Origin: Ignisphaera cupida
GTDB taxonomy: Archaea; Thermoproteota; Thermoprotei_A; Sulfolobales; Ignisphaeraceae
NCBI RefSeq assembly: GCF_030186535.1
Contig: NZ_JASNVW010000007.1
Coordinates: 1-57,476, forward strand
DNA length: 57,476 bases
Direction of reading: 5' to 3'
Part shown: one piece after another, positions 43,455 through 52,649 of the stretch
How positions within the stretch are numbered: position 1 is the first letter of the stretch
Layout of the letters: each line of letters opens with the position of its first letter
Made by a program: the position numbers and the translations under genes
The notes under the pieces: generated by a model
Database searches by the model: none
What the model was told of the DNA's origin: nothing
Seen by the model: the letters and a program-made list of their open reading frames with translations, nothing else

Positions 43455-45341
43455 TTAAGCAACCAAACCCAGTTTTCTACCATACTCAACTAGTCCAAGA
43501 TCCTCCAAAACCTCTTTCCTCGGCTTTCCATTCTCATCCCATCCCATAAACTCGTAAAACTCTGTTAGCATTTGATCTAGCTCAACCACCTGCCCCTTGG
43601 CCCCTCCCTCATTCATTGGTTCTCTCAAAAACCTTTTCTGAAGAATGTCATCCTTTCTGGACATTCCACAAGCTATGTTGAACATTCTTTTCAATGTGAA
43701 TATCCTCTTACCCACTTTCAGCAAATCCTGAACATTCTTCTTAAAACCTGTAACATATGTGTAAAGCCCTGCTATATGAGCTGGTGGAATATCAACAAAT
43801 TTGCAAATACCCATAGACTCCTGAATTTCGCTCCAAATCATCATTGTTGCCACCATCCACCCCTTGCCTTTATATGCAAACCTGTCAACTCTTTCATAAA
43901 TCTTTAAATCATGTGCTCTTTGACCCTGTTCTATCCTAAAGAAAAGACCATAGAGATGATCCGCACCTCTATTGGATGTCGCGTACTGAAGCCCCATTCC
44001 CTTAAATGCTCTTGGATCATGCATAGGCATTTCAGTGCCTTTAACATGCATACAGAGCTCCTCAGAACCTTTTCCAATAATGCTAGATGCTTTTCTACAT
44101 CCCTCAGCCAGTATGTTTCCAAAACCTTCTCTTTTGCCAATCATTTCAATAAGCTTTAAAACAGCTTCTTTATTACCCCATTTAAGCTCCAAGCCACCAG
44201 TATCACTAGCTGATATAATTCCTTTCTCAAAGCATTCAAAAGCCCATGCAATTGTTACACCAGTAGATATTGTGTCCAAGCCATATTTGTTACAAAGATA
44301 GTTTGCCTGCGCCAAATAGAATGGGTCGTCAATCATTAGAAGTGTTCCAAGAGAAGCAATGGTTTCATACTCCGGTGCTCTTGTCCTAATATCACCAACT
44401 TGCATAACCTTCCAACACTTTACTGGACACGCCCAACAGCCATAGACATCAACAACAATTTTCCTTTCCCTAAAGCTTTGACCAGTGAGATTCTTATACC
44501 CATCGAATTCGCCAAGGGTAAAGTTTTTAATGGGCATATCACCATATTCATAGAACTCCTCAACCTCTCCAGCAGTTCCATAAACAGCAAGTATTTGTGC
44601 CGTTGGAGAAGACATTATGAGTGGAAGCAGTCGTGATAATATGCTAGATACTCTACTGGGTTCTTTAACACTTATCTTCCCACTTCCTTTAACAGCTATT
44701 GCCTTTAGATTCTTAGACCCCATAACAGCCCCCATACCAGTTCTACCAGCAATTCTAGGTCCATTGGGCTGAATATCAGCAGCTATTGTAGCAAACCTAA
44801 CAAGATTTTCACCAGCTAAACCAATTGCAGCAACTCTAATGTTTTGATCTCCAAGCTCCTTCTTTATCTCCTTATCAGTTTCATATGTATCCAAACCCCA
44901 GAGCTTTGAAGCATCTCTAAACTCTATAACTCCATCATGGATATATAGATACGTTGGCGAAGCTGCTCTACCCTTTATCACAAGACCATCAAAACCAGCT
45001 TTCTTAAGCTCAACACCCCAGTAACCAGCTACATGGCCCTCGCCCCATCCCATTGTTAGTGGCGACTTGGCTGCAACAACCCATCTGCTACTACCATATA
45101 CTGGTGTTCCAGTTAGTGCACCAGTCATGAAAACCAATGGGTTTTGGGGGCTAAACGGATCTATTCTCGGATCCTCTATCTCCTCAACCACAATTTTTGT
45201 TGCTAAGCCTATGCCACCAACAAACAACTCTATGTCTTGTTTGCTAAGATTCTTAATCTCTACCTTCTCCCTGGACAAGTCAATATATGCAATTTTTCCA
45301 GCATAGCCGTAGAGCTCCTGAGACAGTTTATAATCACCCAA
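43455..45341 (-). CDS. aor: Aldehyde ferredoxin oxidoreductase (tungsten type)
   Basis: About 628 residues of the AOR family, which oxidises aldehydes to acids with a tungsten bis-pterin and one 4Fe-4S cluster. YGYAGKIAYIDLSREKVEI begins the N-terminal domain; GGIGLATKIV, KSPLTMGWGEGHVAGYWG and GRTGMGAVMGSKNLKAIAVKG bind the pterin; CWACPVKC is the cluster Cys triplet and a fourth Cys lies near ESMGICKFVD. The frame is open to 45470, but the extra part is non-coding in look and overlaps the aldolase gene. I use TTG 45341. It pairs with the MoaD-like and MobB-like genes for cofactor supply. Confidence 0.92.
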   Translation of the reverse strand: MGDYKLSQELYGYAGKIAYIDLSREKVEIKNLSKQDIELFVGGIGLATKIVVEEIEDPRIDPFSPQNPLVFMTGALTGTPVYGSSRWVVAAKSPLTMGWGEGHVAGYWGVELKKAGFDGLVIKGRAASPTYLYIHDGVIEFRDASKLWGLDTYETDKEIKKELGDQNIRVAAIGLAGENLVRFATIAADIQPNGPRIAGRTGMGAVMGSKNLKAIAVKGSGKISVKEPSRVSSILSRLLPLIMSSPTAQILAVYGTAGEVEEFYEYGDMPIKNFTLGEFDGYKNLTGQSFRERKIVVDVYGCWACPVKCWKVMQVGDIRTRAPEYETIASLGTLLMIDDPFYLAQANYLCNKYGLDTISTGVTIAWAFECFEKGIISASDTGGLELKWGNKEAVLKLIEMIGKREGFGNILAEGCRKASSIIGKGSEELCMHVKGTEMPMHDPRAFKGMGLQYATSNRGADHLYGLFFRIEQGQRAHDLKIYERVDRFAYKGKGWMVATMMIWSEIQESMGICKFVDIPPAHIAGLYTYVTGFKKNVQDLLKVGKRIFTLKRMFNIACGMSRKDDILQKRFLREPMNEGGAKGQVVELDQMLTEFYEFMGWDENGKPRKEVLEDLGLVEYGRKLGLVA

Positions 45342-45990
45342 GTCTGTAGAGCTTGTAATATAGCTCAACTTCTCTTTCGGGTATAACAGGAGGCTCTTTT
45401 CCAAGGGCCATAGCAACAAATTGTGCTGTTGCAACTTCTTCAAGGGTTTCAGCAACTGCTTCAGCATCATATAAGTTAGAGCCTAGAGCCACAATGCCAT
45501 GGTTTTGAAGAATAAGAGCTCTAGCACCTGTTGAGGCTTTTTCAGCAACAAGCTTAGCTAATTGATCTGTTCCTGGAAAGGCGAAGGGAACAACCTCAAC
45601 TTTTCTAAGAACCATAACAGCCTCAACAGTAATTGGCTTTAATCCAACACCAGCTAGTGCAAGACCCAATGTGAATGGGTTGTGTGCATGGACAATGGCA
45701 TTGACATCGGGTCTAACTCTATAGATTGCAGCGTGAAGAGGTGTTTCAATTGATGGTCTGCCAAAACCCTCAATAATGTTGCCATCCAAATCAACTTTTA
45801 TCAAATCATCTGGTGTTAGCTCACCTTTGAAAATACCACTTGGAGTAATCCAAAACTCGTTAGAACCAGGAAGCCTAGCACTAACATTACCACCCAAAGC
45901 AGATACAAGACCTCTTTCAAATAAGTGTCTCATAACCTTGCAAATATCGTTTTTCAATTGCTCCTCAGACAACTCAATACCTTCACTCAT
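45334..45990 (-). CDS. Class II aldolase/adducin-family (fuculose-phosphate aldolase-like)
   Basis: 218 residues, a zinc-dependent aldolase. SALGGNVSARLPG binds phosphate, VHAHNPFTLGLAL supplies the zinc His pair, and ILQNHGIVALGSNL the third His. It probably cleaves a ketose-phosphate to dihydroxyacetone phosphate and an aldehyde, which the AOR directly downstream could oxidise. The stop overlaps the AOR start by a few bases, evidence for coupling. It diverges from the MoaD-like gene. Confidence 0.9.
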   Translation of the reverse strand: MSEGIELSEEQLKNDICKVMRHLFERGLVSALGGNVSARLPGSNEFWITPSGIFKGELTPDDLIKVDLDGNIIEGFGRPSIETPLHAAIYRVRPDVNAIVHAHNPFTLGLALAGVGLKPITVEAVMVLRKVEVVPFAFPGTDQLAKLVAEKASTGARALILQNHGIVALGSNLYDAEAVAETLEEVATAQFVAMALGKEPPVIPEREVELYYKLYRLG

Positions 45991-46024
45991 ACTTTCAACA
46001 CCTAGTAAACACTTTTATCGCTGA

Positions 46025-46035
46025 GCTTATAAACC
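46025..46035 (+). promoter_or_regulatory. TATA box of the MoaD-like gene
   Basis: GCTTATAAACC, identical to the nadE promoter element, lies 36 bases upstream of the GTG start. The aldolase gene diverges across the same short gap. Confidence 0.5.
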
Positions 46036-46070
46036 TAGGTTCAGAGAATTAGATAATGTGGTGAAGAACT

Positions 46071-46355
46071 GTGTTAAGGTTGAAGGTTAAGCTTCTACCA
46101 CCATTCACATACGACATGAACACACATGAGCTTATTCTAGAGGTTTCTGAATCAACAACAATACTAGATATTCTGAAAAATGTTTCTTCAAAAGGTGTTA
46201 TAGCACTAGATAAAGTTCTTGACTATTCGGAAAACAGTGCAACGCTTAAGGAAAATGTTGTTATACTTGCTGATGGCAATGTTGTAGATGATTTAAGTAA
46301 AAAGGTTGGGGGAATACAAAAAATTGTTTTAATGCCTCTTGCTCCAGGTGGATAA
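46071..46355 (+). CDS. MoaD/ThiS-type ubiquitin-like sulfur carrier
   Basis: 94 residues ending in APGG, the di-glycine tail that is adenylated and made into a thiocarboxylate. LKVKLLPPFTYDM, ESTTILDILKNVSSK and VVILADGNVVDD match the beta-grasp fold. It may supply sulfur to the pterin of the AOR beside it, as AOR-linked MoaD proteins do, or to tRNA thiolation by the TtuA-like enzyme (archaeal SAMPs can do both). The start is GTG with GGTGAAG upstream. Confidence 0.85.
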   Translation: MLRLKVKLLPPFTYDMNTHELILEVSESTTILDILKNVSSKGVIALDKVLDYSENSATLKENVVILADGNVVDDLSKKVGGIQKIVLMPLAPGG

Positions 46356-46357
46356 GG

Positions 46358-47236
46358 CTAGAGGTTTTCAGGAAATAGTGGTTTAGCACCCTTTTCCCTA
46401 AACACTTCAACAACCTTACTCTGCTCCTCTAAAGACAATTTCTTAAACCTTTTTCCAGCACTTAAAATCATTGGCCACAACCTTATGTCTCCAGCCATGG
46501 CATATGTTGCCACAGGTTCTTGTGATAATGTGTACCAAACAGCCATATCTATATCCTCTTGAGTGTCGAAAGGCTCATACCATGTAGTGTATCTCTTCTC
46601 ACCTACATATCTTCTCTTAGCAATAGATTTTATGGCTATAACACCAATATCTCTATCCATAGCAACCTTCAGAACTGGTCTAAAATCATTCTCAGGTCTT
46701 GGCATAGTCATTGCAGCTGCGTATACAGGTATTAGAATAGTGTCAAAATCAAACATTTCCAAAGCTTTTAAAGCAACTCTCATATCGGCATGAACAGTTA
46801 TTCCAATAAACTTTATCAACCCCTGGTCACGAGCCTCAAGAAAAGCCTTTGCAGCACCTTTTTCACTAAAGATTTTGTTTAGCTCCTCCAAAGAGCCAAC
46901 AGCGTGAAATTGGTAAATATCTAAAGAGTTGACACCAAATCTTGAAAGAGTTGTTTTAAGTTCTCTCCAAGCACCTTCATATGTTCTCTCAAGAGTTTTT
47001 TCAGCAACAACAAGTCTATCTCTATACTTTTTTATTAGTGGGCCCAGCCTTATCTCAGCTTCTGCATAGCTAGGAGCTATATCAATCATGTTGAGTCCTT
47101 CACTAATAGCATTCTCAACAGCTTTAATAGCAGCTTGAGCATCTGGATAGACACCAGGACCAAAACCACCTATGGTAAGTATTGATACCTTGTAATTTGT
47201 TCTACCCAGTCTCCTATACTCCAAAAACATCACCAC
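46358..47236 (-). CDS. Aldo/keto reductase
   Basis: 292 residues. An NAD(P)H-dependent reductase of aldehydes or ketones. FLEYRRLGRTNYKVSILTIGG starts the barrel, LNMIDIAPSYAEAE holds the catalytic Asp and Tyr, VVAEKTLER carries the Lys, and IYQFHAVGSLEEL the His. The C-terminal segment is DMAVWYTLSQEPVATYAM. It could interconvert the aldehyde made by the aldolase and the alcohol. It converges with two bases between stops on the MoaD-like gene. A Fe-S domain, present in some relatives, is absent. Confidence 0.9.
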   Translation of the reverse strand: MVMFLEYRRLGRTNYKVSILTIGGFGPGVYPDAQAAIKAVENAISEGLNMIDIAPSYAEAEIRLGPLIKKYRDRLVVAEKTLERTYEGAWRELKTTLSRFGVNSLDIYQFHAVGSLEELNKIFSEKGAAKAFLEARDQGLIKFIGITVHADMRVALKALEMFDFDTILIPVYAAAMTMPRPENDFRPVLKVAMDRDIGVIAIKSIAKRRYVGEKRYTTWYEPFDTQEDIDMAVWYTLSQEPVATYAMAGDIRLWPMILSAGKRFKKLSLEEQSKVVEVFREKGAKPLFPENL

Positions 47237-47276
47237 AAAGTGTTTCTCTCCAAAAATTAAATATTTTGCTCATGTG

Positions 47277-47288
47277 AATATATAAATG
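47277..47288 (+). promoter_or_regulatory. TATA box of the HD-domain gene
   Basis: AATATATAAATG lies about 55 bases upstream of the ATG at 47341. It predicts a leader of about 30 bases. Confidence 0.4.
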
Positions 47289-47340
47289 TTTTTGTAGTGA
47301 AAATGATGAAGTCTAAGACTACATCGTCTAGGTGTTGCCC

Positions 47341-48048
47341 ATGGATAATCTTAGGGAGATGCTGCTAAGCATTGTAAATAACATGGCGAAAGAGACTTAT
47401 AGAAGCATTGTTCTAGATATTCTCAACAACCCTACACTAACATTTACAAGCACAAAACCTTTGATACAGTTAGGGGAATCACCTGCTGCTCCAAGAAAAC
47501 ACCACTTCTTTTCTGGTGGGCTGCTTCTACACACACTATCAGTTGCTTTAATAGCTAGAAGCATAGCAAAAATTTTTGAGAATCTATATGGAGTTGATGT
47601 TGATGAGGATTTGGTTGTTTCTGCTGCTATTCTGCACGATATTTTCAAGTACTATCAGTATGCAGTAGACGATGCTAGTGGTGGTTATAAGCCAAGGGAT
47701 GACTGGTACCTAAGTCACGACTATGCAATTGTTGCTGAGTTGTCAAGAAGAAACGCGCCAGATGCTCTTATAAGAGTTGTTTCAGAAGCTCATGGAATTG
47801 CCCCATTCTCAACAATAGAGGGTTTGATAGTGCACTTAGCAGATTCTATAGATGCTAGATTTGGTGAGTACCTACAAAACATTTTGCTTTCAAAGCTTAA
47901 GGAAATTGAGAAAGAGGGTTGCAACATTTACAAAATTTTGAATGAGCTTATTAAGAGAGATGGCCTTAGAAATGTTGTTCAAGAAGCTCAAAAAAGTGGT
48001 TTAACCCAAAAAGCTATTGCAGTATGTAAGGAGGGTGCTGATAAATAA
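47341..48048 (+). CDS. HD-domain phosphohydrolase
   Basis: About 235 residues. RKHHFFSGGLLLHTLSVALIARSIA gives the first His, AAILHDIFKYYQY the HD pair, and VSEAHGI and VHLADSIDA the remaining metal ligands, the full H...HD...D pattern. These act on nucleotides or RNA 3' ends (KptA-, YhaM- or dNTPase-like); this one resembles HD proteins of the 3'-5' exoribonuclease YhaM type without an OB domain. ATG at 47341 is preferred over CTG/TTG at 47332. Confidence 0.85.
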   Translation: MDNLREMLLSIVNNMAKETYRSIVLDILNNPTLTFTSTKPLIQLGESPAAPRKHHFFSGGLLLHTLSVALIARSIAKIFENLYGVDVDEDLVVSAAILHDIFKYYQYAVDDASGGYKPRDDWYLSHDYAIVAELSRRNAPDALIRVVSEAHGIAPFSTIEGLIVHLADSIDARFGEYLQNILLSKLKEIEKEGCNIYKILNELIKRDGLRNVVQEAQKSGLTQKAIAVCKEGADK

Positions 48049-48055
48049 CCCTTCA

Positions 48056-48958
48056 CTACCTCCTTACTAATAGAATTACTAGTATCGCAACCACGACTAA
48101 TACTATAATGATAATCAATATTGTTGACATTGATACTGGTTGTGCTGGGGTAGCTGAAGAGGTTCCTAAGCTGCTTGTACCAATGGCGCTGGTATAACTA
48201 CTATATGTTGTGTATGTTGTAACAGTGGTAGCAATGCTTGTTGCACTAGTATAACTGGTATAGCTTGGTGATATTATGGTGCTGCTGGTAGTTGTAGATT
48301 GATATGTTTGTGGTGTACTGGTTTTAGCCAAGGTTGTTGCTGAAGTTGATGTAGTGGGTAGAGAGGTTGTAAGTACTGATGTTGTAGTTGGAAGTGGAGT
48401 AGGTGTTGGTGTAGGTGTTGGAGGTATAGCAGTTATTGCTGTTGTTGTGGTTTGTGTGGTAGGAACTGCTATTGTGTATTGTATTGTTGCAGGGCCTTTG
48501 AAAACAATAACTGTCTCGTTAGCTGTTGATTCATAAAATAATGTTTCGTTGGGTATTGATAGAAGAATTATGTTTGGGGATATCACAAGTCTTACCACAA
48601 CTGGTTTAGTTATATTGAGTTGAAGCAGGCCATTCACGATTGTAACATTTGCTATGTAGCTTATTGTAGCTGTTGCGTTTGCTGATGAAGCTATGTAGAG
48701 TGTATCTCCCATTAAAACCCATTCAGTAGCTGTACTTGCTGTAACCTCTATAGAGGATTCAATTGGTTTAACAGGTAAATCAACACCTGTTACACCAATA
48801 CTGATTTGCGTAGTTATATAAACTGTTGCAACACCATCTCCATTTATTTTAATTGTTATATTTGGATTCTCTGCTTGGCCGGCAATGGTATTGAGAATTA
48901 GTATTGTGAATATGGAAATTGAGATTAGTGTTAAGTAGAGTTTGTTCTTTTCTATCAT
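48056..48958 (-). CDS. Thr/Ser/Pro-rich cell-surface protein with C-terminal anchor
   Basis: 300 residues. A signal peptide (residues 1-28, LTLISISIFTILILNTIAG), a beta-rich domain up to about 165, a low-complexity linker of Thr, Ser and Pro (165-272, with TPTPTPTPLP), and a C-terminal membrane helix (LIIIIVLVVVAILVILLV) followed by RR. The linker is a likely glycosylation region, as in archaeal surface proteins. Its start overlaps the stop of the DUF4350-like gene, so it belongs to the same operon. Confidence 0.75.
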   Translation of the reverse strand: MIEKNKLYLTLISISIFTILILNTIAGQAENPNITIKINGDGVATVYITTQISIGVTGVDLPVKPIESSIEVTASTATEWVLMGDTLYIASSANATATISYIANVTIVNGLLQLNITKPVVVRLVISPNIILLSIPNETLFYESTANETVIVFKGPATIQYTIAVPTTQTTTTAITAIPPTPTPTPTPLPTTTSVLTTSLPTTSTSATTLAKTSTPQTYQSTTTSSTIISPSYTSYTSATSIATTVTTYTTYSSYTSAIGTSSLGTSSATPAQPVSMSTILIIIIVLVVVAILVILLVRR

Positions 48959-50166
48959 GAACTTGTTCGCCTGATAAGCTCCAACTCTAATGAACTCAGC
49001 TTTAAATTTTTATATGCCAAAAACTGTAGAAGTCTTTTTCTGCTTTCGAAATTCTCTTCAAAATACTTAACAACATCTTTAACACATTTCCTACTAATCC
49101 TACTCTTCACTAAGCACTGCAATTTTTTACTGCAGATAGCATCCTCTAAACACATTTTCCTCAAAACATCTACAGTATCGCTGAATAGTTTCGATTCTGA
49201 GTAAGGGTAAAGTCTTTTCTCCTCATGTACGAAACCCCTAAACCTGGCTACAACATATGCTAGTGCTGCAATTAGTGGTGCTAAAACTATTTGAGCACCA
49301 ATTTGATTTGATACATTATTGAATATTATATGCAAATACCTTGCAGGGTTAATGAGTATTGCAATTGCTTTTGGAACTCCATAAACGTTTACCAGCTCAC
49401 TTAGTGAAAGCAGTCTTTCACCGTATTTAGAGGCATCGACAAAGAATGTTTTTGGTGATTTGTTTTCGCAAATGCTGTCTATGATAGAGTTGAATAGGGA
49501 TACATAAACATTTTGCTGTTGTTGAAAACCAAAAACAGTATTTGTAGCTATTGATCCATCGCCAATGACAACAGCCTTTAAACCGTTTTTGTAACACTCA
49601 ACACCAACAGTATTGTTGTACACAAATGCTATTGGGTGACAAGACGCTTTATCTAAGATGGTTACTGGTGATACATATGCAAATGCTATGTAAAACATCT
49701 TCTTGTTTACATTTACATAGCCATAGACTATTCCAGAGTAGTTTGCTGAAAGAATGTACTTGAATGCCTCAATTCTAGCTGGAATTCCAAGTTTCTCAAG
49801 AACTTGATTCCCATAGCCGTCCTCATCAAGAACAATAACACTAGCTTTAGATTTTGAAACAAGATTTGCTATTGATAAAAGCTCCGAGTTTTCAAAGCTT
49901 TTCTCTGGTGAGATAAAAACAAGTGTTGTACAGCCACCGAAGTTACTGTATCTAACACTGGACCAGTCTTTAACAATGTGAACAACTCCTCTAGATGCTA
50001 GAAACTCTATGAATTTTGATGAGCCATCCCAAAAACTGTTTAGAGGCGATGCACCAGATGTTGAAATTCCAGCAATGTTTTTCTCAAATGATGCAAACAG
50101 TGTTAATGCTATTAGAAGTGTGAAAAGAAATAGAATTGTGTTTATGGTTTTGCTAGCTTTTCTCAT
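48955..50166 (-). CDS. DUF4350-like membrane protein
   Basis: About 403 residues. An N-terminal helix (NTILFLFTLLIALTLFASF), an external alpha/beta domain of about 230 residues (with FIEFLASRGV, CTTLVFISPEKSF and AVVIGDGSIATN), a second helix near 290-315 (IVLAPLIAALAYVVARF) and a helical tail. This is the layout of the GldG/DUF4350 proteins that accompany MoxR and DUF58. It overlaps the small membrane gene upstream and the surface protein downstream. I prefer ATG 50166 over GTG 50178. Confidence 0.65.
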   Translation of the reverse strand: MRKASKTINTILFLFTLLIALTLFASFEKNIAGISTSGASPLNSFWDGSSKFIEFLASRGVVHIVKDWSSVRYSNFGGCTTLVFISPEKSFENSELLSIANLVSKSKASVIVLDEDGYGNQVLEKLGIPARIEAFKYILSANYSGIVYGYVNVNKKMFYIAFAYVSPVTILDKASCHPIAFVYNNTVGVECYKNGLKAVVIGDGSIATNTVFGFQQQQNVYVSLFNSIIDSICENKSPKTFFVDASKYGERLLSLSELVNVYGVPKAIAILINPARYLHIIFNNVSNQIGAQIVLAPLIAALAYVVARFRGFVHEEKRLYPYSESKLFSDTVDVLRKMCLEDAICSKKLQCLVKSRISRKCVKDVVKYFEENFESRKRLLQFLAYKNLKLSSLELELIRRTSS

Positions 50167-50323
50167 GGCATGACCCACTAGAATAGGAAAGTATTACTAC
50201 ACCTGCTAATAGTGAAATAAATGAGGCTACATATCTTTGCAAAATAGCCAAGACAATTGCAGATATGAAAACAGCTAAAGCTGTGTAAACTAGAAGAGTT
50301 TGCTGTTTTTCACTTTGCCTCAT
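50153..50323 (-). CDS. Small two-helix membrane protein (56 residues)
   Basis: Hidden in the gap between two larger genes. MRQSEKQQTLLVYTALAVF starts it, then two hydrophobic segments (LLVYTALAVFISAIVLAIL and FISLLAGVVILSY). Its ATG overlaps the TGA of the 171-residue membrane protein gene in an ATGA arrangement and its end overlaps the DUF4350-like start. The double overlap is good evidence that it is translated. It is probably part of the MoxR/DUF58-associated membrane complex. Confidence 0.7.
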   Translation of the reverse strand: MRQSEKQQTLLVYTALAVFISAIVLAILQRYVASFISLLAGVVILSYSSGSCHEKS

Positions 50324-50835
50324 TGAAGCATTGCCTCAAAAAACTTTATCCAATCATCCAAGTAAAATGCTTTATCGCTAATAAAACCAGCAACATAAAA
50401 AGCTATTGCAATTAACACAATCGCTATTGGTAATACCTTAATTTGTAGTGTTCTTCCCCAGTATTTGCTTAGAAAATATGTTGCTGTAATCGAGGCCAAA
50501 GCTGATAATGTTGATGAATACCAAATATTTTTTATGAAAACAACTGTAAAGGCTCCAAAAATCATTGTAAGTACTGAAAACAAAAGAACTCTATGAATTT
50601 GTTTGAAAAGTGGCCTAATATCTATTAGCATGAAGGGAATTTTGAAGCTTATTGATATGCATTTACCTGATTTTATTGCTATTGCTGTTTTCATTATGAA
50701 GTATAGTGATAGTGCATATATTGTGTATATTGCTACAAAATCTGTGTAGCTATAGGGGCCAAGGTATAGTAGAGAGCTTAGCGCTAAGGCAATAACAAAC
50801 AAAGCAAATACAAATACATAAATGCTTTTAACCAT
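50320..50835 (-). CDS. Membrane protein of the MoxR/DUF58 cluster
   Basis: 171 residues with about five hydrophobic helices (for example SIYVFVFALFVIALALSSLLYL and FVAIYTIYALSLYFIMKTAI). It has no motif I recognise. It follows the DUF4129-like gene by two bases and is coupled to the 56-residue gene by an ATGA overlap, so its role should be tied to the same complex. Confidence 0.65.
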   Translation of the reverse strand: MVKSIYVFVFALFVIALALSSLLYLGPYSYTDFVAIYTIYALSLYFIMKTAIAIKSGKCISISFKIPFMLIDIRPLFKQIHRVLLFSVLTMIFGAFTVVFIKNIWYSSTLSALASITATYFLSKYWGRTLQIKVLPIAIVLIAIAFYVAGFISDKAFYLDDWIKFFEAMLQ

Positions 50836-50837
50836 TT

Positions 50838-52592
50838 TTATCCAAGCCCATAATCCTTTTCCAACAAATTCAAGAAATTGCTAAGTTCCTTCAAATCTTT
50901 TCCACTCCACATATTTGAATATCTCAAAACCTCATACTTTGTTACAGCTGTTTTAATTAATTGAATATTTCTGGGATTTGCCTTCACTAGTTTTGATAAG
51001 ACATCTCTATGAGTATCGGAATTGTTTATAGTAACACCATGTTTTCCAGACACAAAGTGTAACACTTTCCAAAACCTGTGTAACAAAATAGTCTTCTCAT
51101 CCTCTTTACCCAAAGCACTTTTCGTATCTGCAAAAACCCTTGCTCTATTTACTACAAAAAGCTTCTTCATAGCTAAAAGAATATTATGTTTCGAAAACAC
51201 AATTACCACAAAAACTATAAATGTTAAAAGCGTTGATGTTGAAACAAACAATATGAACATTTGGTTGCCATACTGAAACTGCTTCTTAGCACCACTATCA
51301 ACTATAACAACATCTTTAATGCTTTGACTGCTTAACCTATTCGATTCTAGAATTGTTTCAGCAAATGAAATTGCATTAGATTTTGCAACAACTTCCTCCA
51401 AAGCTTTATAATCCTTAAAATTGAGACTTAGAATTCTTGATTTTCGCACTGAAGACGAGGTTGCACCACTATCTACTCTGCTTCTACTTATATAAGATTC
51501 CTCAGCTATTCCATTGTTTCCCATACCCATGTAAGATTCCATTAACTGTTGAGATGGGGATATCATATATGGTGAAGAACCGTTTCTAAAAAATTGATTG
51601 GGTATAGAGCTAGCTCCTTTACTGCTTTCAACAATATATTGATTTGGCGATGCAATAACCTCTATGCTACTAATACTAATATTATTTGAAAGCAACACTT
51701 GCAGTGTTTGCCCAATATTAGTGCTTATACCAAGAAAAATCATGGATATGAATTCACTTGTTTTGATAGATATCTTCTCACTCTCAATCAATTCTATGAG
51801 CTTGTAAATAGCTTTCTCAAAAGTGTTTACATCTATTACATTAGAAGTTTCATTGCTTTTAGTGATGTATTGTATGTTTGAGTAACTTATTCTATAATCG
51901 AAATTGATTGGGTGATAACTCACAAAGTTTTTTATAAACATTGCCAAAACTATTGAGTCGTAAACAAGCATATCATTTAATAAATCATCAAATGTTTTTC
52001 TACTCATAGATACAGCTCCTTTGTAAAGCATTAGAATTAGTAGAAGTTTTGATGATATTCGTGCTGTGGTGTTTGCTGAAACTCCTTTTCCAGTTTCTAT
52101 AACATAATCTATTAAATTAGCAATGTCAGTGTAGTTGTAGCTGCAAAACTCATATCCGTTGTAGAGATTTAGAATAAGCTTTGACAATGGCTTGTCACAT
52201 CCCAAATCATTCTCCAGACTTTTCTCAGCAAATAATATTAGCAGCTTTGAAATGTCCTCTCTAGTTATGTAGAATCCTTCACCAGAAAACATTTTCAAAG
52301 CTCTAAGCTGAGCAGCTCCAATGAACAATGCTAATCTGGTATCGTTATACACCATCTGCAGTAGCTTCTTAGCAAGTGCGGCATTTACCTCGCTTGTATT
52401 GGTTAATGTTGCATTTACATTTCTAATCCATTGCTTAAGAATTTCAGAACCATACACTATTGTCGATGCTGCTTTTCCTAACTCAATGGAGTGTCTATCA
52501 ATGGCCAAGACATTTAAAAAGCTAAGTGGGTAAAACACAATGAGTGTTATGATAATGCTAATGAAAATGTTTTTAGCAGGTAGACTATTCAT
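50838..52592 (-). CDS. DUF4129-like transmembrane protein
   Basis: 584 residues. An N-terminal helix (IFISIIITLIVFYPLSFL), a long helical external part, a second helix near 430-450 (FILFVSTSTLLTFIVFVVIVF-type, in the MFILFVSTSTLLTFI region) and a C-terminal cytoplasmic domain of about 110 residues. In that domain LLHRFWKVLHFVSGKHGV and the TKYEVLRYSNMW segment match the DUF4129 pattern (helix, TPxE-like turn, then a YE..RY helix). It is first in its operon and diverges from moxR. Confidence 0.6.
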   Translation of the reverse strand: MNSLPAKNIFISIIITLIVFYPLSFLNVLAIDRHSIELGKAASTIVYGSEILKQWIRNVNATLTNTSEVNAALAKKLLQMVYNDTRLALFIGAAQLRALKMFSGEGFYITREDISKLLILFAEKSLENDLGCDKPLSKLILNLYNGYEFCSYNYTDIANLIDYVIETGKGVSANTTARISSKLLLILMLYKGAVSMSRKTFDDLLNDMLVYDSIVLAMFIKNFVSYHPINFDYRISYSNIQYITKSNETSNVIDVNTFEKAIYKLIELIESEKISIKTSEFISMIFLGISTNIGQTLQVLLSNNISISSIEVIASPNQYIVESSKGASSIPNQFFRNGSSPYMISPSQQLMESYMGMGNNGIAEESYISRSRVDSGATSSSVRKSRILSLNFKDYKALEEVVAKSNAISFAETILESNRLSSQSIKDVVIVDSGAKKQFQYGNQMFILFVSTSTLLTFIVFVVIVFSKHNILLAMKKLFVVNRARVFADTKSALGKEDEKTILLHRFWKVLHFVSGKHGVTINNSDTHRDVLSKLVKANPRNIQLIKTAVTKYEVLRYSNMWSGKDLKELSNFLNLLEKDYGLG

Positions 52593-52649
52593 GTAATCAC
52601 ATTATAGCATATTTTGCTAAAAACTAAAAATATTTTGTTGTGGTAAACA

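Noticed and set aside
48354-48536. Gly/Val repeat frame on the plus strand
   Set aside because: It is antisense to the Thr/Pro-rich linker of the surface protein.
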